Below are positions 14,325-21,669 of a stretch of 21,669 nt of DNA, one piece after another. Under the pieces are notes generated by a model, which was given only the letters and a program-made list of their open reading frames with translations, was not told the DNA's origin and made no database searches. Origin of the DNA: JAZGAE01 sp036475545. GTDB lineage: Bacteria; Pseudomonadota; Alphaproteobacteria; DATDPM01. The stretch is from contig JAZGAE010000088.1 of the NCBI GenBank assembly GCA_036475545.1, positions 1 through 21,669 on the forward strand, written 5' to 3'. Position numbers and translations under genes: made by a program. Positions within the stretch are counted from its first letter, which is position 1, and every line of letters begins with the position of its first letter.

Positions 14325-15581
14325 TTACTTGAGGCGGGCGGCCATCGCCTCGAATCCCTCGACGTGCCCCAACGGACCGATGGCCGCGAACGTGGGACGG
14401 CTGGCGACCAGCCGGTCCGCCACCCGGCCGACCGCCGCCCCGTCCACCGCCGCGATCCGCTCCAGGATCTCGGGGATGGGGATGGGCCGGCCGAAAACGA
14501 GCATTTGCTGTCCCAACTGCTCGCACCGCGCCGCCGTGCTCTCCAACGACATCAGCACCGCCGCCCGGGATTGGGTGCGCGCGCGCTCGAGCTCGACCGC
14601 AGACAGCGTCGCGCCGAGGCGGGCCACCTCGTCGCAGATGACCGGGATGAGCTCGGCCGCCTGCGTCTCGCCGGTGCCCGCATAGACGCCGAACAGCCCG
14701 TCGTCACTATACGACGAGGTGAAGGCGTACACGCTGTAGGCGAGGCCCCGCTTCTCGCGCACCTCCTGAAACAGCCGCGACGACATTCCCCCGCCGAGCA
14801 CCGTGGCGAGGACCGAAAGCGGGTAGTAATCGGGATCTTCGAAAGGGATGCCTTCGAAGCCGAGAATCAGGTGCACCTGTTCCAGCTCCCGCGCCTCGCG
14901 GTGGTCGCCGCCCTCGTACTGCGCCGCCTCGTGTCTGTTCCCCTTGCTCTTGGGAAGCGGATCGAAGGCCTCCCCAATGAGCCCCACGAAGCGCTCGTGA
15001 TCGATCCGCCCGGCCGCCGTCGCGACCATGTGGGAAGGGAGGTAGTGCTCGGCCATGTACGCGACGATCGCGTCGCGCGAGATGGACTTGACAACCTCGG
15101 CCGTTCCCAACACCGGGCGGCCGAGGGCCTGGCCCGGGAAGGCCGCGGCCTGGAAGTGATCGAACACGATGTCGTCGGGGGTATCGAAGGCCTGGCCGAT
15201 TTCCTGGAGGATGACGGCGCGCTCGCGCGCGAGTTCCTCCGAATCGAAGGTGGAGTGCTGGAGGATGTCGGCCAGGATGTCCACGGCAAGGGCCACGTCG
15301 TCCTTGAGCACCCTGGCGAAGTAGGCGGTGTGCTCGCGCGAGGTGTAGGCGTTCAAGTGGCCGCCCACCGCCTCGATCTCCTCGGCGATGTCCCGGGCCG
15401 AGCGCCGCTCGGTGCCCTTGAAGGCCATGTGTTCGAGCAAATGGGCGACGCCGTTCAGCTCCGGCCGCTCGTCGCGGGTGCCACTCCCGACCCAGATGCC
15501 CAGCGAGATCGACTCGACCTCCGGCATCGTGTCGGTTACCACGCGCATGCCGTTGGGCAGCGTCGAAACCTGAGCCGTCAT
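14325..15581 (-). CDS. M16 family zinc peptidase (processing-peptidase type)
   Basis: Pitrilysin-superfamily metallopeptidase related to the mitochondrial processing peptidase beta subunit. The inverted zinc motif HXXEH is H47-L-L-E50-H51, and the third ligand is E127 in AVILQEIG, exactly the HXXEH-X76-E spacing of the family. The second, inactive half carries the usual REKRGLAYSVYAF segment. At 418 residues it is the normal single-chain bacterial length. No signal peptide is present, so it should be cytoplasmic. The ATG overlaps the thrC stop as ATGA, implying coupled translation. Bacterial members probably degrade peptides; a specific substrate cannot be inferred here. Confidence 0.95.
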   Translation of the reverse strand: MTAQVSTLPNGMRVVTDTMPEVESISLGIWVGSGTRDERPELNGVAHLLEHMAFKGTERRSARDIAEEIEAVGGHLNAYTSREHTAYFARVLKDDVALAVDILADILQHSTFDSEELARERAVILQEIGQAFDTPDDIVFDHFQAAAFPGQALGRPVLGTAEVVKSISRDAIVAYMAEHYLPSHMVATAAGRIDHERFVGLIGEAFDPLPKSKGNRHEAAQYEGGDHREARELEQVHLILGFEGIPFEDPDYYPLSVLATVLGGGMSSRLFQEVREKRGLAYSVYAFTSSYSDDGLFGVYAGTGETQAAELIPVICDEVARLGATLSAVELERARTQSRAAVLMSLESTAARCEQLGQQMLVFGRPIPIPEILERIAAVDGAAVGRVADRLVASRPTFAAIGPLGHVEGFEAMAARLK

Positions 15582-16984
15582 GCGGCGCCCCTGCGCGCGA
15601 CGCGGGCGCGGATGAAGTCCTCCACCGCGTCGAGGCCGGCCGGCAACGTCGCGTAGCGCTCTTCGCGCTCGAACAGATCCGCGAGAGGGGCAGGCAAGGC
15701 GGGGCGGACGCCGGTCGCCCGCTCCACGGCGTCGGGAAACTTGGCCGGGTGCGCCGTGGCCAGCGCCACCATCGGGACCATGGGGTCGGGCCGCTGCGCC
15801 CGCGCCGCGGCGATGCCGATGGCGCTGTGGGGATCGACGAGCATGCCCGCCTCCCGATAGACCTCGGCGATGGTCTCGAGCGTGCCCTCGTCGTCGAGGC
15901 GGAACCCCACGAACAGCTCCAGCGCGCTGCGCCAGCAGGATTCGGGGACCGTCATGATCCCCTCGGCGCGGAAGCGGCGCATCAGGTCCGCCACCGCCGC
16001 CCCGTCGCCGTCGAGCAAGTCGAAGAGCAGGCGCTCGAAGTTGCTGGAGACCTGGATGTCCATGCTGGGAGACAAGGTGGGGTGGACCTCGGCGATTTCC
16101 ATGCGGCCGGTCTCGAAGAAGCGGGCGAGGGTGTCGTTGCGGTTGCTCGCCACGACCAGCCGGGCCACGGGCAACCCCATCCTGTGGGCGGCATAGGCGG
16201 CGTAGACGTTGCCGAAATTGCCCGTCGGCACCGAGAAGGCGACCCGGCGCTCCGGCGCGCCGAGCGCCACCGCCGCGGCGAAGTAGTAAGGAATCTGGGT
16301 CACGATCCGCGCCCAGTTGATCGAGTTGACCGCCGAGAGGCGCATGTCGGCGCGGAAGGCCGAGTCCTGGAACATCGCCTTCACCAGGTCCTGGCAGTCG
16401 TCGAAGGTGCCCTCGACCGCGATGTTGTGGACGTTGGCGGAGGCGACGGTGGTCATCTGGCGACGCTGGACCTCGGAGACGCGTCCCAGGGGATGCAGGA
16501 TGAAGATGTCGATGGCTTCCCTGTCCCGGCAGGCCTCTATCGCCGCCGAGCCGGTGTCGCCCGAGGTGGCGCCGATGATGGTGACCCGCCGGCCGCGGCG
16601 CTTGAGGACGTGGTCGAACAGCAGGCCCACGAGCTGCAGCGCGTAGTCCTTGAAGGCGAGGGTCGGCCCCTGGAACAGATTCAGGAGCCACAAGCTCTCG
16701 TCGATGCGCTCGAGCGGCGCCACCGCGGGATGGCGGAAGCCGGCGTAGGCGCGCCGGGCGATCCGGGCCAAGTCGTCCGCCGCGATGGCGTCGCCGACGA
16801 ACGGGGCCATCACCCGCGCGGCGAGCTCGGCGTAAGGGAGCCCGGCGAGCGCCCCGATTTCCTCGGCCCCCAGCCGGGGCCAAGCCTCCGGCACGTAGAG
16901 CCCTCCGTCCTCGGCCAATCCGGCGAGCAGGACATCCTCGAAACCGAGGGTTGGCGCGGCGCCCCGCGTGCTCACGTATCGCAA
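15578..16984 (-). CDS. thrC: Threonine synthase
   Basis: PLP enzyme that converts O-phosphohomoserine to threonine, the step after ThrB. The 468 residues match the bacterial/fungal class: N-terminal MRYVSTRG, the PLP lysine K112 in GPTLAFKDYALQ, the phosphate-binding IIGATSGDTGSAA (about 136-148), and SVPTGNFGNVYAAY further on. The start is TTG, chosen because MRYVSTRG is the standard N-terminus and GGGAG lies about 8-9 bp upstream; the next candidate, GTG at codon 4, would remove it. The rare start may reduce translation. It overlaps the M16 gene by 4 bp. The 204-bp gap before it probably holds its own promoter; a TATAGG hexamer there is a weak -10 candidate. Confidence 0.96.
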   Translation of the reverse strand: MRYVSTRGAAPTLGFEDVLLAGLAEDGGLYVPEAWPRLGAEEIGALAGLPYAELAARVMAPFVGDAIAADDLARIARRAYAGFRHPAVAPLERIDESLWLLNLFQGPTLAFKDYALQLVGLLFDHVLKRRGRRVTIIGATSGDTGSAAIEACRDREAIDIFILHPLGRVSEVQRRQMTTVASANVHNIAVEGTFDDCQDLVKAMFQDSAFRADMRLSAVNSINWARIVTQIPYYFAAAVALGAPERRVAFSVPTGNFGNVYAAYAAHRMGLPVARLVVASNRNDTLARFFETGRMEIAEVHPTLSPSMDIQVSSNFERLLFDLLDGDGAAVADLMRRFRAEGIMTVPESCWRSALELFVGFRLDDEGTLETIAEVYREAGMLVDPHSAIGIAAARAQRPDPMVPMVALATAHPAKFPDAVERATGVRPALPAPLADLFEREERYATLPAGLDAVEDFIRARVARRGAA

Positions 16985-17094
16985 GGTGAAGGTCTCCCGG
17001 AGAGGCTCGTGAAAATCGCGGCTAGCCTATAGGCGGGCCGGAACCTTAGCAAGATCGGCCTTGAGGGGCCTCGTTACAAGGGCCCGCGAGCAAT

Positions 17095-17110
17095 GGGCGG
17101 CCCCCCGCCC
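17095..17110. terminator. Hairpin between MBL-fold gene and thrC
   Basis: GGGCGG-CCCC-CCGCCC is a perfect 6-bp stem with a 4-base loop, 79 bp beyond the MBL stop on the minus strand. There is no T run after it on that strand. It may slow or end transcription before thrC, but the evidence is structure and place only. Confidence 0.3.
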
Positions 17111-17188
17111 GACGCGGCGCCACGCTCGGCCCCAAGAGCCACGCCCACAAGAAACGCGTTGCCAGGCGACGATTTCCGGCGCGCGCCG

Positions 17189-18262
17189 TCATCGGGCGCC
17201 CGCCTCCAGCGATACGGTCTCGCCGATTCGCAGGACCCGCGTCTCGAGACCCGGCAGATCGACGGCGAGGAACCGCTCCTTCGGCTCCATCATCGGCTCG
17301 TCCGAGAGCCGGATGGTCCCCCAGTGCATGCCGATCGCCAGCTTGGCGCCGAGAGTCCGGGCGATTTCCGCGGCCTGTTCCGGGTTGGTGTGAACCGGTC
17401 CCATGAGCCGGCGCGGTTCGTAGGCGCCGATCGGAACGAGCGCCACGTCGACGGCGCCGATCCGCTCGCGGATGGCCTCGAAAACGGGCCCAAATCCGGT
17501 ATCGCCCGTGAACACCAGGCGCAACCGAGGGCTCGTCATCGCGAATCCCGCCCACAGCGTATGGTCGAGATCGAGAATGCTCCGGCTCGAGGTGTGGATG
17601 GCAGGAATGGCCTGAAAATCGGCCTTGCCCAGGGCAGCGTGATCGTACCAGTCGAGTTCCACGACGCGGCTGAAGCCCAGCTCGCGCAGCGAGGCGCCCA
17701 GGCCAAGCGGGACGAGGACATGCGCATCCGGATTGCGCCCGGCGAGCGCGCGCAACGTCGCGGCATCGAACGAGTCGTAATGATTGTGTGAAACGAGGAC
17801 GACGTCGATCCGCGGCAAATCCTCAATGGCCAGTCCGGGCGGAGCCGACCGCCTGGGCCCCAAGGGCGGCAGCGGCGAGGCGTGCTCGCTAAAGAAAGGA
17901 TCGGTCAGGATGTTGAGCCCGTCGAGACCGATCAGGAAAGTCGCGTGCCCGACCCAGGTCAGGCGCCCATCGGGCGGCGCCGCCTCCAGCATGGCCAGCG
18001 CGTCGGCCCGCGCCACCAGATGGTCGGGCGGAAACTTGGCCGTCTCGGTCCCCTGCGTCATCCGACGCCAGAAGAACGGAGCAAAGCCGAGAAACGGACG
18101 GTTCCTCTCGACGCTGCCGCGAGGGTTCCGAAAACCGGTCGGCGCATGGTGCCATTTGGCGGCGTCGAAAAAGGGCTCCTCGGCTATGCCGGCGCCGCGC
18201 GTGGCGAGCACCACGGCCGCGATCGCCGCGGCGACCACCATCAGGGCGACTTTCACCCTCAT
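17189..18262 (-). CDS. NAPE-PLD-like metallo-beta-lactamase-fold hydrolase
   Basis: MBL-fold protein closest in motif spacing to N-acyl-phosphatidylethanolamine phospholipase D and RomA/UlaG-like bacterial proteins. The 357 residues begin with one hydrophobic segment (about 4-20), so it is secreted or membrane-anchored. The metal motif reads SHNHYDSFD with H159, H161 and D163; the other ligands are H223, D254 in FTGDTGF and H313 in GMHWGT. Spacings H223-D254 (31) and D254-H313 (59) equal those I recall for human NAPE-PLD H253-D284-H343. The residue after D163, normally a histidine metal ligand, is serine (S164). The longer upstream frame was rejected because its start lies inside the next gene. 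The substrate is unknown. Confidence 0.85.
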   Translation of the reverse strand: MRVKVALMVVAAAIAAVVLATRGAGIAEEPFFDAAKWHHAPTGFRNPRGSVERNRPFLGFAPFFWRRMTQGTETAKFPPDHLVARADALAMLEAAPPDGRLTWVGHATFLIGLDGLNILTDPFFSEHASPLPPLGPRRSAPPGLAIEDLPRIDVVLVSHNHYDSFDAATLRALAGRNPDAHVLVPLGLGASLRELGFSRVVELDWYDHAALGKADFQAIPAIHTSSRSILDLDHTLWAGFAMTSPRLRLVFTGDTGFGPVFEAIRERIGAVDVALVPIGAYEPRRLMGPVHTNPEQAAEIARTLGAKLAIGMHWGTIRLSDEPMMEPKERFLAVDLPGLETRVLRIGETVSLEAGAR

Positions 18263-18264
18263 GC

Positions 18265-18300
18265 GGCTTTCCCCCCGCAACCGGCGCGGGCGGGGAAGCC
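18265..18300 (-). promoter_or_regulatory. Imperfect hairpin covering the MBL gene's ribosome binding site
   Basis: GGCTT/AAGCC and CCCC/GGGG arms pair with small bulges around a short loop. On the minus strand the 3' arm contains GGGGGGAAAG, the likely Shine-Dalgarno of the MBL gene. It could hide that site, or serve as a weak terminator for the preceding gene. GC-rich DNA makes such pairings common. Confidence 0.3.
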
Positions 18301-18344
18301 TAGATCCAGGGAGTCCGCCTGGGAGGCCTGGTCGGACGCCGCGG

Positions 18345-19118
18345 TCATTTCCCGACGATGAAGGTGACCCGGTCGAGGCCGGTGTTGCCGTTGGCGGGAT
18401 CGAAGGCGTAGACGACCGCCTCGTAAGTCCCCGGCCGATCCGCCGTGAACCGGCCCGCGAACTGGCTGGGGCTGCCGGCAAAGGCGAGCGCGATCTCGCC
18501 CGCGGGCTCGCCGTTGCGCGTGATCAGCGCCTTGACCTCGTAGGCGTCCGCGTCCCACAGGCCCCCCGGCGCGATCGGGCAGCCGCACATCATGGTGACG
18601 TTGGCGCGCAGCTCGACCCGCTGGGGCGCGCCCCCGAGCCTGACGTGGGTGGGGGGCGCAAGCACGTCGACGACGAACCCGGGGAGCTCCAGCAGGAACC
18701 CGTCGCCCCCCGTGACGTGCTTGCCGGGGACGACCCACTGGGTGAGCGAGACCCGGTTGGCCGACTGGCGCTGGGCCAAGGGCCCGAAGGCCGTGACCTC
18801 GAGGAGGCGGGGCGAGTCGATCTCGAGCGTCGCCGTGAAGGCCGCCGCCCCCCTGGTGGAGAGCGCCGCGCCCGGCGCGCGCGCGTCCCTCATGATGCGT
18901 TGGGTGTCGCCGGTCGATCCCCGGGTGGTGCCCTCGGCCAGCATCTCGCCCGTGTCGGCGTCGCGGATGGTGACGAGCGCGCCGCCCATGGAGGTGCCGA
19001 CGAACTTGGCGCCCTTGGAGATGACCCTCACCGTGACCTCGGTCGGGACCGCGGAAGCCGGGTTCGCGATCAACGACAGGAGCGCCGTCGCGATCGCGGC
19101 AACAAGGATTCTCGTCAT
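18345..19118 (-). CDS. Secreted protein of unknown function with MMCGCP motif
   Basis: I do not recognise this 257-residue protein. It has a clear Sec signal peptide (MTRILVAAIATALLSLIANP, with cleavage likely after ASA at about 23). The rest is rich in beta-strand-like segments, suggesting Ig-like or transthyretin-like domains: one at about 26-110, a middle part, and a C-terminal one (about 190-255) with GRFTADRPGTYEAVVYAFD. The most distinctive part is M176-M177-C178-G-C180-P followed by GGLWDADAYEV; two Met and two Cys together could bind copper or another soft metal, but that is a guess. AGGGAGG lies close before the ATG, which overlaps the M32 gene stop as ATGA, so the two are translationally coupled. 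Confidence 0.8.
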   Translation of the reverse strand: MTRILVAAIATALLSLIANPASAVPTEVTVRVISKGAKFVGTSMGGALVTIRDADTGEMLAEGTTRGSTGDTQRIMRDARAPGAALSTRGAAAFTATLEIDSPRLLEVTAFGPLAQRQSANRVSLTQWVVPGKHVTGGDGFLLELPGFVVDVLAPPTHVRLGGAPQRVELRANVTMMCGCPIAPGGLWDADAYEVKALITRNGEPAGEIALAFAGSPSQFAGRFTADRPGTYEAVVYAFDPANGNTGLDRVTFIVGK

Positions 19119-20647
19119 GACGTCCTCCCTGCACTGACAAGGCCCTCGGCCTCTTGGCCGAGGTAGCGGCTCTCGAGACGCCGCTCGAACGCCTCGCCGT
19201 CCAGCGGCCGCCCGGTGGCCTGGGTGATGAGGTCCGGGGTCGAAAGGCGCGAGGCGAGCCCGTGCACGTTCTCGCGCAGCCAGGCCGCCAGGGCTGCGAA
19301 ATCGCCCCGGGCGATGCCTGGAAGAATGCCGGAATCGGCACCTAAGGCGGCCTCGAAGAGCTGCGCCGCCGTCATCGCGCCCAGCGTGTAGGTCGGGAAA
19401 TAGCCCCATTCGCCATCGAACCAGTGGATGTCCTGCAGGCATCCTTCGCCGTCGTCGGCGGGGGTCAGCCCAAGCAGCTCGTCGATGCCGGCGTTCCACG
19501 CGGCGGGCAAGTCGTCGACCTCCATCTCGCCCGCGATCATCGCCTTCTCCAAGCGGTAGCGGAGGATGACGTGGGCGGGATACGTCACCTCGTCGGCGTC
19601 GACCCGGATGGGGCCCGGCTGAACCCGGGTGTAGAGGCGGTGGAGGTTCGCGGGCGTCCACGCCGGCCCTTCGCCTGCGAAGGCGTCGGCGATGAGGGGG
19701 GCGGCGAACTCCAGGAACTCGCGGCTGCGGCAGGCCTGCATCTCGATGATGAGCGACTGGCTCTCGTGCAGGCTCATGGCCCGGGCCTGGCCCACCGGCT
19801 GATAGCGCCAGTCCTCGGGCAACCCCTGTTCATAGAGGGCGTGGCCGGTCTCGTGGAGCACCGCCATGAGGGCCTTGGTGAAATCGTCCTCGTCGTAGCG
19901 GGTGGTGATACGCACGTCGCCCACGGCGCCGCCGCAGAAGGGGTGGAGGCTGACGTCCAGCCGGCCCTCGTCGAAATCGAAGCCCACCGCCGCCATCAGC
20001 CTGAGCCCGAGCCGCCGCTGGGCCTCGACCGGGAAGGGGCCCTCGGGCGCAACCGGGGCCGGGGCTTGGGCCTGGCGCTCCAGCACCCGGGCCAGGAAAT
20101 CGGGCAGGAAGGCGGCGAGCGACTCGAAGAGCGGGTCGATGGTCTCGGCCCGCCCGCCCGGCTCATAAGAATCGAGGAGCGCGTCGTAGGGCGAGCAGCC
20201 GAGCCGCTCCGCCTTGGCCTCGGCGAACTCGCGGGCGAGCGACAGGACGCGCCCCAGCGCCGGCGCCACGGCGGCGAAGTCGGCGGCCGGCCGCGCCTCG
20301 CGCCAGATCATCTCGCAGGCCGAGGTCGCCTTGGAGAAGGCCTCCACCAGGCCGCTCTCCACCGCCGTGGCGTGGAGCCAGCGGTGGCGCATCTCGGCCC
20401 GGTTCGCCGCCTGCCAGGGGCCGAGGGCGTGGTCGGCCTCGGCTTCCTCGAGCAGTTCGCCCACGCGCGGGTCGGTGAGCGCCTCGTGACAGATCACCTT
20501 GAGGGCGGCGAGCTGTTCGGCGCGGCCGGCGGCGCCGCCCGGCGGCATCATCGTGGACATGTCCCAGTGCAGGATGCTGCCGGCGTCGCTGAGCACGGCG
20601 ACGCGCCGGAAGACTTCCTCGAGGCGCTGGTATGCCGACGTCCCCAT
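19115..20647 (-). CDS. M32 family carboxypeptidase (Taq type)
   Basis: Zinc metallocarboxypeptidase that trims C-terminal residues of peptides in the cytoplasm. All M32 signatures are present in the 510 residues: HPF at 235-237, D-x-R-x-T at 244-248, HETGH at 265-269 with zinc ligands H265 and H269 and catalytic E266, HES at 294-296 with third ligand E295, IRVDAD at about 347-352, and GCLQDIHW at about 402-409. Length is normal for the family. There is no signal peptide. GGAG lies 8 bp before the ATG. The stop overlaps the start of the secreted-protein gene by 4 bp. A TATAGT hexamer upstream is a candidate -10 box. Confidence 0.97.
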   Translation of the reverse strand: MGTSAYQRLEEVFRRVAVLSDAGSILHWDMSTMMPPGGAAGRAEQLAALKVICHEALTDPRVGELLEEAEADHALGPWQAANRAEMRHRWLHATAVESGLVEAFSKATSACEMIWREARPAADFAAVAPALGRVLSLAREFAEAKAERLGCSPYDALLDSYEPGGRAETIDPLFESLAAFLPDFLARVLERQAQAPAPVAPEGPFPVEAQRRLGLRLMAAVGFDFDEGRLDVSLHPFCGGAVGDVRITTRYDEDDFTKALMAVLHETGHALYEQGLPEDWRYQPVGQARAMSLHESQSLIIEMQACRSREFLEFAAPLIADAFAGEGPAWTPANLHRLYTRVQPGPIRVDADEVTYPAHVILRYRLEKAMIAGEMEVDDLPAAWNAGIDELLGLTPADDGEGCLQDIHWFDGEWGYFPTYTLGAMTAAQLFEAALGADSGILPGIARGDFAALAAWLRENVHGLASRLSTPDLITQATGRPLDGEAFERRLESRYLGQEAEGLVSAGRTS

Positions 20648-20673
20648 TTAGGCCGCTCCGTCACGGGCCGTTG

Positions 20674-20679
20674 ACTATA
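20674..20679 (-). promoter_or_regulatory. Candidate -10 box for the M32 operon
   Basis: TATAGT on the minus strand, 26 bp upstream of the M32 ATG, matches the -10 consensus at 5 of 6. No good -35 box is seen 16-18 bp further upstream, so this may be weak or activator-dependent. The 163-bp gap to SURF1 contains no gene that I can support. Confidence 0.35.
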
Positions 20680-20810
20680 GAGGCGCCGGGCCGCCGAGCC
20701 CAGAGACATGGGCGGGGCGCGGGCGCAGGCGCCTGACGCGGTCTCGGCGGGGGTCGGGCGCCCGCGCGCCGGACAGGTCTCGCTACGGCCGGCCCGCCCG
20801 CGCGTCTCGC

Positions 20811-21548
20811 TCAGTCTTCCTTGACCCGGTGGTAGAGCAGGTAGATCACGACCAGCGCCAGCGCCAGCGCATACCAGGTGATGGCGTACTCGAGATGGTC
20901 GTTGGGGATGTTGATGCGGGCCTGGCCGCCGATCGGGAGCCCGCCGGGCACGTCCGCCGCCGCCGCCTCGACGTAGAACGGCGGCAGCGCGCCGAGCCCG
21001 GCGTGGGCCGCCATGGCGGCCACGTCCACGTAGAACCAGAAGTTCTCCTCCGGCACGTTGTCGGGAACGAACCGGCCCTTGCGGCCGCCGGTTCGGATCA
21101 CCCCCTCGACGGTGACCTGCCCCTGGAGCTGGCCGAGCGGGCGCGTCTCGGGGGCCTTGCGCTCCAGCGGCACCCAGCCGCGGTCGACGAGCACATGGGA
21201 GCCGTCGTCGCGCTCGAGCGGCGTCACCACGTGGTAGCCGACGTTGCCGTTGAGGCTGCGGGCGCCGAGATACATCTCGCGGTCGTGCAGGAACGCGCCC
21301 GTGAGGCGCACGCGGTGGAACTCGAGCTCCGCCCCGTCGGCGCCGGCCTCCGGCAGGGCGATGGGGGGCGCGGTGACATGCGCGGTGCGGGAGGCGATCA
21401 GCTCGCGCTTCCACTCCAGCCTTTCGACCTGCCAGGTCCCGAGCCCGAGCATGGCGAGCACCGCCGGGACCGTGACGAGCGTCGGGACGAGAGTGAGGCG
21501 GAAGCGGAAACGCCCGATCCGGACCTCGAGGCCCTTAGTCTGCGACAT
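20811..21548 (-). CDS. SURF1 family cytochrome oxidase assembly protein
   Basis: Inner-membrane factor for maturation of the heme a centres of cytochrome c oxidase. The 245-residue protein has the SURF1 layout of two membrane helices (about 18-38 and 224-240) around a periplasmic domain. Family motifs are GLGTWQVERLEWK at the end of helix 1, VLVDRGWVP in the middle, and NDHLEYAITWYALA leading into helix 2. The start ATG lies inside the 3' end of the upstream DUF983 gene (14-bp overlap), which indicates a shared operon, presumably the tail of a cox operon lying beyond the window edge. Confidence 0.95.
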   Translation of the reverse strand: MSQTKGLEVRIGRFRFRLTLVPTLVTVPAVLAMLGLGTWQVERLEWKRELIASRTAHVTAPPIALPEAGADGAELEFHRVRLTGAFLHDREMYLGARSLNGNVGYHVVTPLERDDGSHVLVDRGWVPLERKAPETRPLGQLQGQVTVEGVIRTGGRKGRFVPDNVPEENFWFYVDVAAMAAHAGLGALPPFYVEAAAADVPGGLPIGGQARINIPNDHLEYAITWYALALALVVIYLLYHRVKED

Positions 21549-21669
21549 CGAAGTCGTCCGCCCGGTGCCTGAAGTGAAGGGCGATGAAGAGCGACTTCGC
21601 GAACCGCAGCAGCCCCAAGGCCCCGCCGAGAATGAGCGGCGGCCACACCACCGCGTGGACCCAGAGCGG
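21535..21669 (-). CDS. DUF983 membrane protein, C-terminal fragment (cut by window edge)
   Basis: Only the last 44 residues are inside the window, ending at TAA 21535-21537. The visible part has a hydrophobic stretch WPPLILGGALGLL followed by RFAKSLFIALHFRHRA, which resembles the end of DUF983 proteins. These small membrane proteins are regularly found between coxC (subunit III) and SURF1 in alphaproteobacteria and are thought to act in oxidase biogenesis. The 14-bp overlap with SURF1 in a different frame, the matching strand and the expected neighbour together support the call. The N-terminus and its cysteine motif, if any, are outside the window. Confidence 0.75.
   Translation of the reverse strand, partial: PLWVHAVVWPPLILGGALGLLRFAKSLFIALHFRHRADDFDVAD

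Noticed and set aside
1..21669. CRISPR arrays, tRNA or rRNA genes, riboswitches
   Set aside because: No regularly spaced repeats, no cloverleaf with a TTCGA-type arm and CCA end, and no recognisable riboswitch core were seen by reading either strand; a covariance-model scan could still find a weak one.

Overview
The window looks like chromosomal DNA of an alphaproteobacterium, probably a Rhodospirillales-like lineage. The evidence is the very GC-rich backbone (one smc line counted by hand is 47 G+C of 60), an F0 ATP synthase cluster in the order atpI-atpB-atpE-atpF'-atpF with no F1 genes attached, a paired b/b' stator, a divergent SMC hinge, and a DUF983-SURF1 cytochrome oxidase assembly pair upstream of thrC and an M16 peptidase. 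The order-level placement is inference; no marker RNA gene is present.

Layout. Positions 148-6190 (+) hold smc and the five-gene F0 operon, which has a good sigma70-type promoter just upstream of atpI. A small tandem CDGSH iron-sulfur protein follows on the minus strand (6345-6584). Then come thrB (homoserine kinase) and rnhA (RNase HI), almost abutting on the plus strand (6932-8361). A low-GC islet at about 8362-10022 carries a HigB-like toxin and a HigA-like antitoxin fused to an ImmA/IrrE-type metallopeptidase. It is preceded by two operator-like palindromes and followed by a hairpin. An exact 36-bp copy of an internal piece of rnhA lies at the islet's right edge.

The backbone resumes on the minus strand with a PrxII/Prx5-type peroxiredoxin and a large DsbD/ScsB-like transmembrane thiol-disulfide reductase. 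That gene is divergent from yqgE (algH family, +), across a 136-bp gap containing a perfect 9-bp inverted repeat. From 13666 to the right edge everything is on the minus strand. In transcription order: a DUF983 membrane protein (cut by the window edge), SURF1, an M32 carboxypeptidase, a secreted protein of unknown function with an MMCGCP motif, a NAPE-PLD-like metallo-beta-lactamase-fold protein, thrC (threonine synthase), an M16 processing-type peptidase, and a RimJ/RimL-type acetyltransferase. Several of these overlap by 4-14 bp.

How the genes work together. The F0 genes and SURF1/DUF983 serve oxidative phosphorylation. ThrB and ThrC make the last two steps of threonine synthesis from two separate loci. 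DsbD-like, peroxiredoxin and CDGSH proteins are redox functions. No IS element, CRISPR array, rRNA or tRNA was seen. The most unusual part is the toxin-antitoxin islet and its 36-bp link to rnhA. The rest is mainly housekeeping, with some oddities: a repeated Irr-box-like palindrome, a metal-ligand substitution in the MBL protein, and an unrecognised secreted protein.
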